Under the pieces are notes generated by a model. It was not told the origin of the DNA. It saw nothing but the letters and a program-made list of their open reading frames with translations, and did not search any database. The position numbers were made by a program, and so were the translations under genes. Shown here piece by piece: positions 35,380 to 44,536 of a stretch of DNA of 64,000 nt (position 1 is the first letter of the stretch; every line of letters starts with the position of its first letter). The DNA comes from Dyadobacter frigoris (GTDB lineage Bacteria > Bacteroidota > Bacteroidia > Cytophagales > Spirosomataceae), in NCBI RefSeq assembly GCF_005280585.1, contig NZ_SZVO01000010.1, forward strand, positions 1-64,000, written 5' to 3'.

Positions 35380-36390
35380 ATGCTAAAATTTATTTTCAGG
35401 TTTATTATTTTTTTAATAATCGTTGCCGGGGTCGCCGAAGCAGTGCTCCGTTTTGAATATGGTTTTTGCAATGCACCTCTATATGTTTCTGATCCTGACT
35501 TTGAATACATCTATGCCCCAAACCAAAATGTAAAGCGTTTTGGGAATGTTGTTCGTACCAACGAGTTTTCAATGCGCAATGATGCAATATCGCCAACCGA
35601 TACTACGGTTGTATTGCTTGTGGGTGATTCGGTAATAAATGGTGGCAGTATGACGGACCAGGATAGTCTGGCTTCCGGATTTCTTGAAAAAAAGTTAACA
35701 ACAGCGCTAAAAACACGGGTCCGTGTTCTAAATATTTCCGCCGGTTCCTGGGGGCCTGATAATATCGCAGCTTATCTCAAAAAGTTCGGGCTGTTCCATG
35801 CCAAACTTATTTGTCTGGTTACGAGCAGTCATGATGCACACGACATTATGGCTCACGAAAGCCAGGTTGGCATTGATCCAAACATGCCTGATAAACAATA
35901 CAAGGTTGCCTTAATTGAACTTTGGGATCGTTACAAGTATCTTTATCCTTACTATATAGAGTATTACGCCGGAAAAATCCCCCTCTTTTTCTCAACGCAA
36001 AAAGAAATTGACCCGGTTGCGCAAAAGCCAAAAACGGATACTCTTGAAACAGAAAAACCGATTGATACCGGAATTCGTAAAACCGGAGTTGGTTTTAATC
36101 CTGGATATGAACAATTGAGAAAAATGGCTGAGGATAATAAAATTCCATTTTTCATTTATCTGCATCCCGAAATTTCAGAAGTTGACATGGGCCATTTTAA
36201 TGACCAGGGTGATGAGATCATCAATTTTACCAAAGAAAAAAACGTCCGTTTAATTAACGAATTTGATTATCATCCATCGACAAAAATGTATCGAAAAATG
36301 GATGTTGTGCATTTCGATAATAAAGGACAGGTTTTTCTGACCAATAATCTTTATCCTATTATTCTGGGTTACCTTAAAAAAGACAAATAA
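35380..36390 (+). CDS. Membrane-anchored SGNH-type protein of the polysaccharide locus
   Basis: Protein of 336 aa with one N-terminal membrane segment (about 4-22) and an outward domain. It has the SGNH-like nucleophile block LLVGDSVINGG (near 87-97), SAGSWGPDN as block II, and a late DVVHFDNKG with the Asp-x-x-His pair. Such proteins add or remove acyl groups on extracellular polysaccharides, as do AlgX/WcaK-like partners; this role is inferred from the neighbours. It is first in a plus-strand run; its stop overlaps the next ATG by one base. Confidence 0.7.
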   Translation: MLKFIFRFIIFLIIVAGVAEAVLRFEYGFCNAPLYVSDPDFEYIYAPNQNVKRFGNVVRTNEFSMRNDAISPTDTTVVLLVGDSVINGGSMTDQDSLASGFLEKKLTTALKTRVRVLNISAGSWGPDNIAAYLKKFGLFHAKLICLVTSSHDAHDIMAHESQVGIDPNMPDKQYKVALIELWDRYKYLYPYYIEYYAGKIPLFFSTQKEIDPVAQKPKTDTLETEKPIDTGIRKTGVGFNPGYEQLRKMAEDNKIPFFIYLHPEISEVDMGHFNDQGDEIINFTKEKNVRLINEFDYHPSTKMYRKMDVVHFDNKGQVFLTNNLYPIILGYLKKDK

Positions 36391-37544
36391 TGCGGGTTTT
36401 AATAATTCACAATCAATTATGGGCGCATTATAAGTCGAAACTTTTCAGTGAGGTTTACCAGAATATGTTGGCTACCAGTCCGGATAGCGAATTTCTGGTT
36501 GTACATATCGCTCTATACGAAGCGAGCCGCAGCGTAATGCAGGACGACGAGGTTGTAAAATATGATTATCCTTACCAGGTTTTGTTTCAAACCAGCCTCG
36601 ACAATGTCAAATTTGGAGAAAGGCTGAAAGCATTGTTTAAAGCTTTTGACGAATTTAAACCGACTGTTTTAAATGTTACCGGATGGTTTGATTATGCCCA
36701 GATTTTGCTGATGATTTACGCCCGGATGAAAGGGGTCAAAATCGTGCTGTCGTCCGAATCTTCGTCAATGGATCATAACCGTTCAACATTGAAAGAAAAA
36801 ATAAAGAGCTGGATTGTAAATCGGGCTGATGCTTTTTTTTGCTTTGGGAAATCATCGGCGGATTATCTTTTGACTTTGGGAGTGAAACAACCTCAGATTG
36901 CTGTCGCAAATGCCGCGGTTATTGATGAAGATGTTATAAAAACGAAGTTTGATCTGGCAAAAAATCTAAGTTTTGAAATAAATTCGTCAAAAAGTACACG
37001 GAGTTTCGTTTATGTTGGCAGGCTGGCGGAGGAAAAAAACCTGGAATTATTAATCAAAGCATTTATTGCTGTAAAGGAAAAAAGTAAAATTTCGTTTGAC
37101 TGGAAACTACTTTTTGTGGGAGACGGTCCGGCAAAAGAAAAACTAACGAAAATATCCGGAGAATACTTGAAAAGCCAGATTATTGAATTTGCAGGAGGAC
37201 ATCCCTGGTATAAAGTGCCTGCCTGGCTGGCAAAAAGCGATGTATTGATTTTGCCTAGTAAATCAGAGCCATGGGGATTGGTTGTGAATGAAGCGATGGT
37301 TTGCGCTATGCCTGTAATCGTTTCTGAAAAATGCGGATGTGCCGAAGATTTGGTCAGAAACGGAATCAATGGCTTTTTATTTAACCCTGAAAGTCAGCCA
37401 GAACTTGAAACCGCTTTGCAGTTTTTCCTGAAAAATCCTGACAAAATTGATTCTATGGGAAAAGAATCATTAAAATTAATACAACCATTTTCATCAAAAA
37501 CCGTAGCCAAAGCAATGGTAAACTGTTACAGAAATCTTCGTTAA
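36390..37544 (+). CDS. Glycosyltransferase family 4
   Basis: Protein of 384 aa with a GT-B fold. The C-terminal half has YVGRLAEEKNLELLIKAF, FVGDGPAKEKL, and the donor-binding block PSKSEPWGLVVNEAMVCAMP with the E-x7-E pair. The N-terminal half (ending near 165) binds the acceptor. It adds a nucleotide-activated sugar to a lipid-linked glycan on the cytoplasmic face; the sugar is unknown. It overlaps the SGNH gene by one base and is followed after 34 bp by another GT4 gene. Confidence 0.88.
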   Translation: MRVLIIHNQLWAHYKSKLFSEVYQNMLATSPDSEFLVVHIALYEASRSVMQDDEVVKYDYPYQVLFQTSLDNVKFGERLKALFKAFDEFKPTVLNVTGWFDYAQILLMIYARMKGVKIVLSSESSSMDHNRSTLKEKIKSWIVNRADAFFCFGKSSADYLLTLGVKQPQIAVANAAVIDEDVIKTKFDLAKNLSFEINSSKSTRSFVYVGRLAEEKNLELLIKAFIAVKEKSKISFDWKLLFVGDGPAKEKLTKISGEYLKSQIIEFAGGHPWYKVPAWLAKSDVLILPSKSEPWGLVVNEAMVCAMPVIVSEKCGCAEDLVRNGINGFLFNPESQPELETALQFFLKNPDKIDSMGKESLKLIQPFSSKTVAKAMVNCYRNLR

Positions 37545-37578
37545 ATTTTTGTATGATTACTGTTAATTTATTGATAAT

Positions 37579-38727
37579 ATGCGAATTCTGAATATTTGTG
37601 CTTACACGTGGGCAATCGGCGGACCTGCAAGAATTATTTATGACCACACCAACGAAGTGCTGGCGCAAGGCCATCAGGTTGATATTTTAAGTCCAATGAC
37701 ACCCGGCGAAAAAATGTATCCCGTTCCGGAAGGCGCAAGGTTAATAGAATGTAAAAGAACAACGCCGATCAGTAATTTCTACCGGGAATTTTCGATCGAA
37801 ATGTATGATTATCTCAAAAAGCATATTAACGAATATGATATCATTCATATGCACGGAATCTGGCATTTTGGGAGTTTAGCGCCGTTTTTAATTCCGCACA
37901 AAGCTGCATTGGTAATCACCATTCACGGTTTGCTCGATAAATGGGCTGTTGCACACAGCAAATGGAAAAAAGATCTGGTGACTTTACTTTACCAAAAAAG
38001 ATTGCTGGGGAAAGCCGATTTAATTCAGATCAATAACAGAGATGAGGAAGAAGATGTGATCCGTTATCTGGGATACAGGCCTGCCAATATGGTCATCGTG
38101 CCGAACGGGATGAAAGTATCAGAATACATTAATTTGCCTGAAAAGGGCATTTTCCGCAAAAAAAATGGCATAGGTCCTTCCCAACAAATGATCTTGTTCA
38201 TGGGGCGGCTCAACATAAAAAAAGGACTGGATTTGTTATTACCAGCTTTTCAGCAAATACATGAAAAACTGCCGAATGCAGCTCTTATTCTTGCGGGCCC
38301 CGACGATGGTTATCTATCAGAAACAGAGGAATTTATCAAAAAAAACAATTTATCAAAAAAAATAAAACTTGTCGGGATGTTGACCGATACCGTCAAAAAG
38401 GAGGCATTATCTGATGCAGATTTGTTTGTGCTCCCCTCCTATTCCGAAGGATTTTCGATTGCAGTTCTGGAAGCGATGACATCCAAAGTTCCGGCACTGG
38501 TTTCGGATCGCGTGGGTTTTGGAGATTATATTAAAAAATACAATGCCGCCTATCTTACTCCACTTACAAGTGCAGGTGTTGCCGATGGACTTCTTAAAAT
38601 ATTGCAAGATAAAAATTATGCGGATGAATTGAGAAAACAAGCCTTCACGATGGTGACAGATAACTTTGATATAAAAGTCGTGGCAAACCAATTATTGGAA
38701 GAGTACAAGAAAATTAAAAAAATGTAG
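37579..38727 (+). CDS. Glycosyltransferase family 4
   Basis: Protein of 382 aa with a GT-B fold. It has the GT4 start YTWAIGGPARIIYDHTNEVL, the acceptor-side IIHMHGIWHFGSLAPFL, and a C-terminal half with FMGRLNIKKGLDLLLPAF and PSYSEGFSIAVLEAMTSKVP (E-x7-E). It is an inverting or retaining sugar transferase of the surface-polysaccharide type and distinct from the preceding GT4. Its stop is covered by a -7 box (38729-38736) that may start a new transcript for the following genes. Confidence 0.88.
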   Translation: MRILNICAYTWAIGGPARIIYDHTNEVLAQGHQVDILSPMTPGEKMYPVPEGARLIECKRTTPISNFYREFSIEMYDYLKKHINEYDIIHMHGIWHFGSLAPFLIPHKAALVITIHGLLDKWAVAHSKWKKDLVTLLYQKRLLGKADLIQINNRDEEEDVIRYLGYRPANMVIVPNGMKVSEYINLPEKGIFRKKNGIGPSQQMILFMGRLNIKKGLDLLLPAFQQIHEKLPNAALILAGPDDGYLSETEEFIKKNNLSKKIKLVGMLTDTVKKEALSDADLFVLPSYSEGFSIAVLEAMTSKVPALVSDRVGFGDYIKKYNAAYLTPLTSAGVADGLLKILQDKNYADELRKQAFTMVTDNFDIKVVANQLLEEYKKIKKM

Positions 38728-38728
38728 T

Positions 38729-38736
38729 TATCTTTG
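38729..38736 (+). promoter_or_regulatory. Candidate internal -7 promoter box
   Basis: TATCTTTG matches TAnnTTTG exactly and lies 53 bp before the GT2 start at 38790, beginning 1 bp after the previous stop. No TTTG is seen at the -33 position. Confidence 0.35.
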
Positions 38737-38789
38737 ACTATCTTATTAACATACACTAGCTGTACTATTTAACAATACCTGGACACCTT

Positions 38790-39716
38790 ATGGTTGATTT
38801 ATCCGTCATCATTTTAACGAATAATGAATCAAAACACATCGGGCGTTGTATCAAAAGCCTTCAGTTAATTACTAATAAAATCTTCATTGTAGATTCATTT
38901 TCAACTGATAACACGGTATCAATTGCAGAAGACCTAGGTGCTACCGTCATTCAGAACCCCTGGGTCTCCTACGCTTTTCAATTTAATTTCGGAATCCAAA
39001 ACAATCCTTTTCAGACTAAATGGCTGATGCGGATGGATGCCGATGAATACATCACAGCCGAGCTTGCGGACGAATTAAAAACATCACTTTCAACAATTCC
39101 TGAAACTATTTCCGGTCTCTATGTAAAAAGACGGGTGTTTTTTATGGACCAGTGGATCAATCATGGCGGATATTACCCCATATGGCTGCTAAGGATCTGG
39201 CGTCACGGATTAGGCGTTTGCGAGGAATTATGGATGGATGAACACATCAAGTTAAGCAGCGGCACAACGGCTCAGCTTCAAAACGATATCGTTGATCATA
39301 ATCTGAACAATCTGACCTGGTGGACACAGAAACATAATAATTATGCAATACGCGAAGTCATAGATTTATTGAATATTAAATATAACTTTGGGAATAAAGA
39401 AACCGTAACGCCGGATTTTTGGGGAAGCCAGGAACAACGGACTCGTTATCTTAAAATAAAGTATGCAAACCTGCCGCTGTTTACACGTCCGTTTTTATAT
39501 TTTATTTTCAGGTTTATATTTAAAGGAGGATTTCTGGATGGTAAAAAAGGATTGATCTGGCATTTTTTGCAAGGGTTCTGGTACCGTTTTTTAGTGGATG
39601 CCAAGATATACGAAGTTTACCAAAGGGCTGGAAAGGAAAAAGAAAATATTGTTTCACATTTTAGGACAGAATATGGAAAAGACCTCCAGAGCCCAAACCA
39701 GTCTGTCAAAATATAA
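38790..39716 (+). CDS. Glycosyltransferase family 2 (WaaE/KdtX-like)
   Basis: Protein of 308 aa with a GT-A fold. It starts SVIILTNNESKHIGRCIKSL, has IVDSFSTDNTVSIAEDLGA and the metal-binding MRMDADEY (near 82-88), as in GT2 enzymes related to LPS-core WaaE. It has a C-terminal extension beyond the 250-residue core with an amphipathic segment near 235-270. It is likely to transfer a sugar in surface glycan assembly. Its 3' end overlaps the acetyltransferase gene by 44 bp in another frame. Confidence 0.85.
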   Translation: MVDLSVIILTNNESKHIGRCIKSLQLITNKIFIVDSFSTDNTVSIAEDLGATVIQNPWVSYAFQFNFGIQNNPFQTKWLMRMDADEYITAELADELKTSLSTIPETISGLYVKRRVFFMDQWINHGGYYPIWLLRIWRHGLGVCEELWMDEHIKLSSGTTAQLQNDIVDHNLNNLTWWTQKHNNYAIREVIDLLNIKYNFGNKETVTPDFWGSQEQRTRYLKIKYANLPLFTRPFLYFIFRFIFKGGFLDGKKGLIWHFLQGFWYRFLVDAKIYEVYQRAGKEKENIVSHFRTEYGKDLQSPNQSVKI

Positions 39717-40239
39717 TAACAGCTGGTATAAACCTGGTAGCATTTTAAAACAACTCGCCTGGCATGTTATTGGGAGGATATTTATAAATACCTATCTACC
39801 AATTCCAATGTTTGTAAAAGCATCGGTTTTAAGAGTGTTTGGAGCAAAAATTGGTAATAATGTAACGATCAAGCCAAAAGTAAATATAAAATATCCCTGG
39901 TTTCTGGAAATAGAGGATTATGTGTGGATTGGAGAAAATGTGTGGATCGACAACCTGACAACCGTTACTTTATGCAACAATTCCTGTCTATCTCAAGGAG
40001 CTATGCTGCTTACCGGAAACCATAACTATACAAAGAGTACGTTTGACCTGATTTTAGGGCCAATAAAAATTGAAAACGGAGCCTGGATTGGCGCAAAGGC
40101 GACAGTTTGTCCGGGAGTTACAGTTCATTCACATGCTGTTTTAACCGTTAATTCGGTGGCGACCAAAGATCTGGAAGCTTATGGTATTTATCAGGGAAAC
40201 CCCTGTTTGTTTGTTAAAACGAGAAATCTGACAAATTGA
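39673..40239 (+). CDS. WcaF-type sugar O-acetyltransferase (left-handed beta-helix)
   Basis: Protein of 188 aa, hexapeptide-repeat acetyltransferase. Repeats run from about residue 60 (VFGAKIGNNVTIKPKVNI, DYVWIGENVWID) to 165 (IENGAWIGAKATVCPGVTVHSHAVL), with the catalytic-His loop GNHNYTKSTFDL. It most likely acetylates a sugar of the polysaccharide. The start at 39673 is chosen over 39598 because it begins with the family-typical N-terminus; even so it overlaps the GT2 gene by 44 bp. Its stop overlaps the TTG start of the next gene. Confidence 0.85.
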   Translation: MEKTSRAQTSLSKYNNSWYKPGSILKQLAWHVIGRIFINTYLPIPMFVKASVLRVFGAKIGNNVTIKPKVNIKYPWFLEIEDYVWIGENVWIDNLTTVTLCNNSCLSQGAMLLTGNHNYTKSTFDLILGPIKIENGAWIGAKATVCPGVTVHSHAVLTVNSVATKDLEAYGIYQGNPCLFVKTRNLTN

Positions 40240-40979
40240 AAGTAAGTATAATTACTGTTGTATATAACGGAGCTGCAACCATCAGGCATTGCATAGAATC
40301 AGTATTGAGCCAAAATTTCGATTCCATTGAATACATTATCGTTGACGGGAAGTCGAATGATGGAAGTATGGAAATTATTGAATCTTTTGGTTCGAAAATT
40401 GCTAAGCTCATCAGTGAGCCGGATAAAGGAATTTATGATGCGATGAATAAAGGCATAAAACTTGCAACCGGCGATGTTATTGGCCTATTGAATGCTGATG
40501 ATTTTTATGCGGATAAAACCATAATATCGGAAGTGGCCCAGGCGATGAGCCAAACGAATGCCGACGGCTGTTATGGTGATCTGAATTATGTTGACGGACA
40601 AAACGAAGCTGTAATCAAGAGAAACTGGGTTTCGGGGGAATACAAAAAGAATTCTTTTTTAATGGGCTGGATGCCACCCCACCCTGCCTTTTTCGTAAAA
40701 AAGAAATGTTATGACCAGTATGGTGACTTTCGCCTCGATATGGGGAGTGCTGCAGACTATGAAATAATGTTACGCTTTATATTCAAGAATGGAATAAAAT
40801 TAACTTATATTCCTAAGGTTTTAGTAAAAATGAGAACCGGGGGAGTAAGCAACAGTACTCTAAATAATCGTATTGAGGCTAATAAAAACGATAGGAAAGC
40901 CTGGCAGGTCAATGGTCTTAAACCAAGGTTTTTCACTTTGTGGCTTAAACCAGTCAGAAAGATTGTTCAGTTTATTTGA
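40236..40979 (+). CDS. Glycosyltransferase family 2
   Basis: Protein of 247 aa with a GT-A fold. It has SIITVVYNGAATIRHCIESVL, IIVDGKSNDGSMEII, EPDKGIYDAMNKGI and NADDFYADK (metal-binding DxD region), with MPPHPAFFVKK near the acceptor site. This is the WcaA-like group of GT2 transferases from exopolysaccharide clusters. It starts at TTG 40236, sharing bases with the upstream stop (TTGA), so translation is coupled to the acetyltransferase. Confidence 0.88.
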   Translation: MKVSIITVVYNGAATIRHCIESVLSQNFDSIEYIIVDGKSNDGSMEIIESFGSKIAKLISEPDKGIYDAMNKGIKLATGDVIGLLNADDFYADKTIISEVAQAMSQTNADGCYGDLNYVDGQNEAVIKRNWVSGEYKKNSFLMGWMPPHPAFFVKKKCYDQYGDFRLDMGSAADYEIMLRFIFKNGIKLTYIPKVLVKMRTGGVSNSTLNNRIEANKNDRKAWQVNGLKPRFFTLWLKPVRKIVQFI

Positions 40980-41149
40980 AATGAGGAAATTGGCCTAATA
41001 AACGCACACGAAATAAATGAATAAACCTTTAAATAACTATTTTGACTTTCAGGGAGTTAGATTATCAATTTTCCTGAAAATTCGTCAAATTTGAAAATAA
41101 TCTGATTGAAATATTTAATATCTCATCCGGTCATTCAACAACTATCGTC

Positions 41150-42316
41150 ATGGAACTACAATTACCAACCTATATATTAAGTGAAGGAATCTTCAACAAC
41201 ATGATACACCATGATGTTTATCAGTGTATTCTCTCCTTTCTGATAGCCTGTTTTTTGTCCATTATTTCGATTCCAATCATAATAAACCTTTCAAATCTTC
41301 TTCACCTTACTGCAAAACCTGGTTTCAGAAGTTCGCATGAGACGGAAACGCCAACTTTGGGTGGAATTGCTATCTTTGCTTCAACGTTAATATCTTACTT
41401 TCTTTGGCCGCATTCCGAAAACATTGTTGATTCCAATCTGATCAGCCTTTCCATGACCGGTGTAATCATTCTGTTTTTCCTGGGTCTTAAAGATGATATT
41501 CTGGCTCTTGATTCAACAAAAAAATTGCTTGTCCAGATTTGTGCATCACTGATTTTGGTGGCGATGGGAAATTTCAAAATCGATAACTTTTATGGCATTT
41601 TCGGGATTCACCATATTCCCTATTTTGTAAGTATTCCACTTACAGTTTTCGTATTTATTGCCATTATTAATGCCATTAACCTGATTGACGGGATTGACGG
41701 TCTGGCTGGCGGAATTAGTTTAATTGCCGGGATCGGTTTCGGGATCTGGTTTATTCTCAACAATCACTTCTCTTTTGGATGTCTGGCTTTTGCTATGTCA
41801 GGCTCTTTATTAGGGTTTTTGAGATTCAATTTCTCCAAAACAAGTAAAATTTTTATGGGTGACACCGGCTCGCTCATCATTGGATATTTACTATCAATAT
41901 TTGCTGTCGAATTTTTATCACTTAATGTTAGCTACCAGAACGACAGCACTGCCTATTTCAATGCGCCAATCATTGTTATGGTTTTGTTGATCGTTCCGAT
42001 TTTTGATACGCTTCGTGTATTTATTGTACGGATAGTAAAAGGTGGCTCGCCTTTTGTAGCCGATAGAAATCACATGCACCACATTCTGATTGATTCCGGC
42101 CTGAATCACTTCTGGGCCTCTTTTACGCTTTGGACGATTACCATTATTAATACAGCCTTATTCTTTACATTCCATGGGGATATTTCCAATACTGCTTCCC
42201 TGTACATTTATATCGGGATGTTTATCGCTTACATGGTCATTGCCTATTATTTAAAAAGAAGAGCTGTCACGATAAAGGAGAAAAAAAAATTCCTTAATCA
42301 TCCATCCCTACATTAG
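41150..42316 (+). CDS. MraY/WecA-family polyprenyl-phosphate sugar-1-phosphate transferase
   Basis: Protein of 388 aa with about ten membrane helices. Family motifs are TPTLGGIAIFAS, LGLKDDILALDSTKKLLVQ (Asp-Asp), NAINLIDGIDGLAGG, FMGDTGSLIIGYLLS and the cytoplasmic DRNHMHHILIDSGL. This type moves HexNAc-1-phosphate from UDP onto undecaprenyl phosphate, the priming step of surface-glycan synthesis. It probably starts the glycan built by the genes upstream. It lies 170 bp after the GT2 gene and is followed by a strong terminator that ends the locus. Confidence 0.88.
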   Translation: MELQLPTYILSEGIFNNMIHHDVYQCILSFLIACFLSIISIPIIINLSNLLHLTAKPGFRSSHETETPTLGGIAIFASTLISYFLWPHSENIVDSNLISLSMTGVIILFFLGLKDDILALDSTKKLLVQICASLILVAMGNFKIDNFYGIFGIHHIPYFVSIPLTVFVFIAIINAINLIDGIDGLAGGISLIAGIGFGIWFILNNHFSFGCLAFAMSGSLLGFLRFNFSKTSKIFMGDTGSLIIGYLLSIFAVEFLSLNVSYQNDSTAYFNAPIIVMVLLIVPIFDTLRVFIVRIVKGGSPFVADRNHMHHILIDSGLNHFWASFTLWTITIINTALFFTFHGDISNTASLYIYIGMFIAYMVIAYYLKRRAVTIKEKKKFLNHPSLH

Positions 42317-42363
42317 AATAGTTAATAATTTAAAAATCAGACATTGACTTTTAGAGCAATATT

Positions 42364-42402
42364 ACAACAAAGCCGCCCTGATATTCAGAGCGGCTTTGTT
42401 GT
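42364..42402. terminator. Bidirectional terminator between the polysaccharide locus and GH2
   Basis: ACAACAAAGCCGC (42364-42376) and GCGGCTTTGTTGT (42390-42402) form a perfect 13-bp stem with a 13-nt loop between two convergent genes. The T-rich arms suit termination on either strand. Confidence 0.85.
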
Positions 42403-42418
42403 TAAGAATCATTTTATA

Positions 42419-44281
42419 TCAAGGATTTGAATTACCCCAGGCAGGATTATATAGTTTTTTGTGAATCTGCATCAGTTTCGCCTCCGGCATTTTAATCACC
42501 TTGCGGTCGTAAGTCATTAAACCGTTCGTTTCAATTTCTACATCAGTTGTTTGTGTGTAAACTGCGGCAGATAATCCCCTTTTGATCAACGGCTCAAAGC
42601 TGTTAATAAAAGAATCATATTTGGCATATAATTCTTCACTATTTTTAAAGCTCTGGTATCCCCAGTTATTTTTTTGCTGCCAGGTATGTTCAGGAACAGG
42701 AAGTCCTAACCCACCAAATTCTCCCAGAACGATAACTTGTTTTGCACCAAACAAATCAGGGCGCGGCATTACCGGTGCCGGATAATGATGCAAATCCATA
42801 ATATCTCCAACAGGGAAAAAGTTGCCACCGCTTGCGCTGTTAACCAACCGGCTTGGATCATATTTCATAGTCCACTCAGTTATTTCCGCGGTTTTAAATT
42901 GTCCCCAAGCTTCGTTAAACGGAACATATACCACAATGCATGGGAAATTGTAAGTTTCGTCCAGGATTTCTTTCCACTCCGTTCTGTAAATACTTTCTGA
43001 TTCTGGTGTACGATTTTGCTCCGTTTCATTTCCTGTAATTCCAGGATTTGGTTCCCAGTGATTTCCAAGATCACCACTCGGCATATCCTGCCAAACCAGC
43101 ATTCCCAGTTTGTCACAGTAATTGTACCAGGTCGCAGGTTCAACCTTTACATGTTTCCTTATCATGTTAAAACCCATTTCCTTTGTTTTAACAATATCAA
43201 ATTTCAGCGCTTCGTCCGTTGGTGCGGTATACAGTCCGTCCGGCCACCAGCCCTGGTCCAGAGGTCCGTATTGAAATACGAATTTATTATTCAGCAACAT
43301 TCTCTGAATACCGTTCTGATCCGGTTTCATAGAGATTTTGCGCATAGCGAAGTAACTTTTTACTTCATCCACAACTTTGCCTTTTCTTACTAACGACACT
43401 TTCAAATCATACAAAAAGGGAGTTTCAGGAGACCATAATTTCGGGCTCTTGATTGTTAAAACTCCGTCTTCTTCTGGTGAAACTTCTTTTTCAGCAACAG
43501 AATTACCATTGTCAAATGCCGTTATTTTTACTATATCACCGGGCTGTGCATTTTTAATAGCCGTTTTAATAACAACATTTTCCTTATCAATATCCGGTGT
43601 ATTTCTGGTTGATCTTATATAAGTTAGCGGAACAGTTTCGAGCCAAACCGTTTGCCAGATTCCTGTAACAGGTGTATACCAGATACTATTCGGGTTTTTG
43701 ATCTGTTTTCCCCTCGGTTGCGGCCCGTCAGAACTTGGATCCCAAACTCTTACGGAAATATCCTGACTATTTCCTTTCACCAGAAATGAAGTGATATCTA
43801 TTGAAAAAGCGTCATATCCGCCTTTGTGCGCCCCTGCTTTCTGACCATTTACAAAAACGTCACATTCCCAATCCACAGCGCCAAAATGTAACAGTACATT
43901 TTCATTTTTTGTTTTTAAGGCAAAATTGACTTTGCGGTTGTACCACAAAACGCTGTCTTTTCCCACCGTTTTCCCAACCCCGGATAGAGCCGATTCAACA
44001 GCAAAAGGAACCAGAATATTTCCCTGAAAAGTTGCAGGTTTTGCCTCAGACGATACTTTTGGAACAATGGAATAATTCCACATGCCATTCAGATTAACCC
44101 ATTTTTCACGAACCAATTGTGGTCGGGGATATTCTGGATGAGGATTAGCAGCGTTTACATTTTGTGCCCAGGGAGTTGATATTTTCCCTTCCACCATCTT
44201 CCAGGCTCCTGATTGCTGTGCGGTTGCAATTTGGAGGGACATCGCAGCTGTTAGTGCTATACTGGCAAATAATTTTTGCAT
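42419..44281 (-). CDS. Glycoside hydrolase family 2 enzyme, secreted
   Basis: Protein of 620 aa with a signal peptide (cleavage near residue 21). It has the GH2 layout: sugar-binding jelly roll (about 50-215; LVREKWVNLNGMWNYSI), immunoglobulin-like domain (220-320) and TIM barrel (325-610). Catalytic residues are the acid/base in YVPFNEAWGQF (Glu457) and the nucleophile in VLGEFGGLG (Glu521). It could be a beta-galactosidase, glucuronidase or mannosidase; the motif ensemble does not choose. No regulator or transporter adjoins it, and it is likely a single-gene unit. Confidence 0.85.
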   Translation of the reverse strand: MQKLFASIALTAAMSLQIATAQQSGAWKMVEGKISTPWAQNVNAANPHPEYPRPQLVREKWVNLNGMWNYSIVPKVSSEAKPATFQGNILVPFAVESALSGVGKTVGKDSVLWYNRKVNFALKTKNENVLLHFGAVDWECDVFVNGQKAGAHKGGYDAFSIDITSFLVKGNSQDISVRVWDPSSDGPQPRGKQIKNPNSIWYTPVTGIWQTVWLETVPLTYIRSTRNTPDIDKENVVIKTAIKNAQPGDIVKITAFDNGNSVAEKEVSPEEDGVLTIKSPKLWSPETPFLYDLKVSLVRKGKVVDEVKSYFAMRKISMKPDQNGIQRMLLNNKFVFQYGPLDQGWWPDGLYTAPTDEALKFDIVKTKEMGFNMIRKHVKVEPATWYNYCDKLGMLVWQDMPSGDLGNHWEPNPGITGNETEQNRTPESESIYRTEWKEILDETYNFPCIVVYVPFNEAWGQFKTAEITEWTMKYDPSRLVNSASGGNFFPVGDIMDLHHYPAPVMPRPDLFGAKQVIVLGEFGGLGLPVPEHTWQQKNNWGYQSFKNSEELYAKYDSFINSFEPLIKRGLSAAVYTQTTDVEIETNGLMTYDRKVIKMPEAKLMQIHKKLYNPAWGNSNP

Positions 44282-44536
44282 TAAATCAAGAGGTTTAAAT
44301 TATATATTCTTCAAACAAAGATAATAAACGGACTCCTCTACTGTCATGAGCGCAGTGCCCGGATTTGATATGGATCAACAAGCAAATATTAAAGGATGTT
44401 GAATGGCTTTTTTATTTATTGTTTCAAATTTTTACCTTGCAAATACTTGGTATTTCCAGGTACAAAATAATACGAATTAATGCATTTCATTCGTTGAAAA
44501 GCTATAATATGCTTTGCAACGCAAACCTGATTCCGA

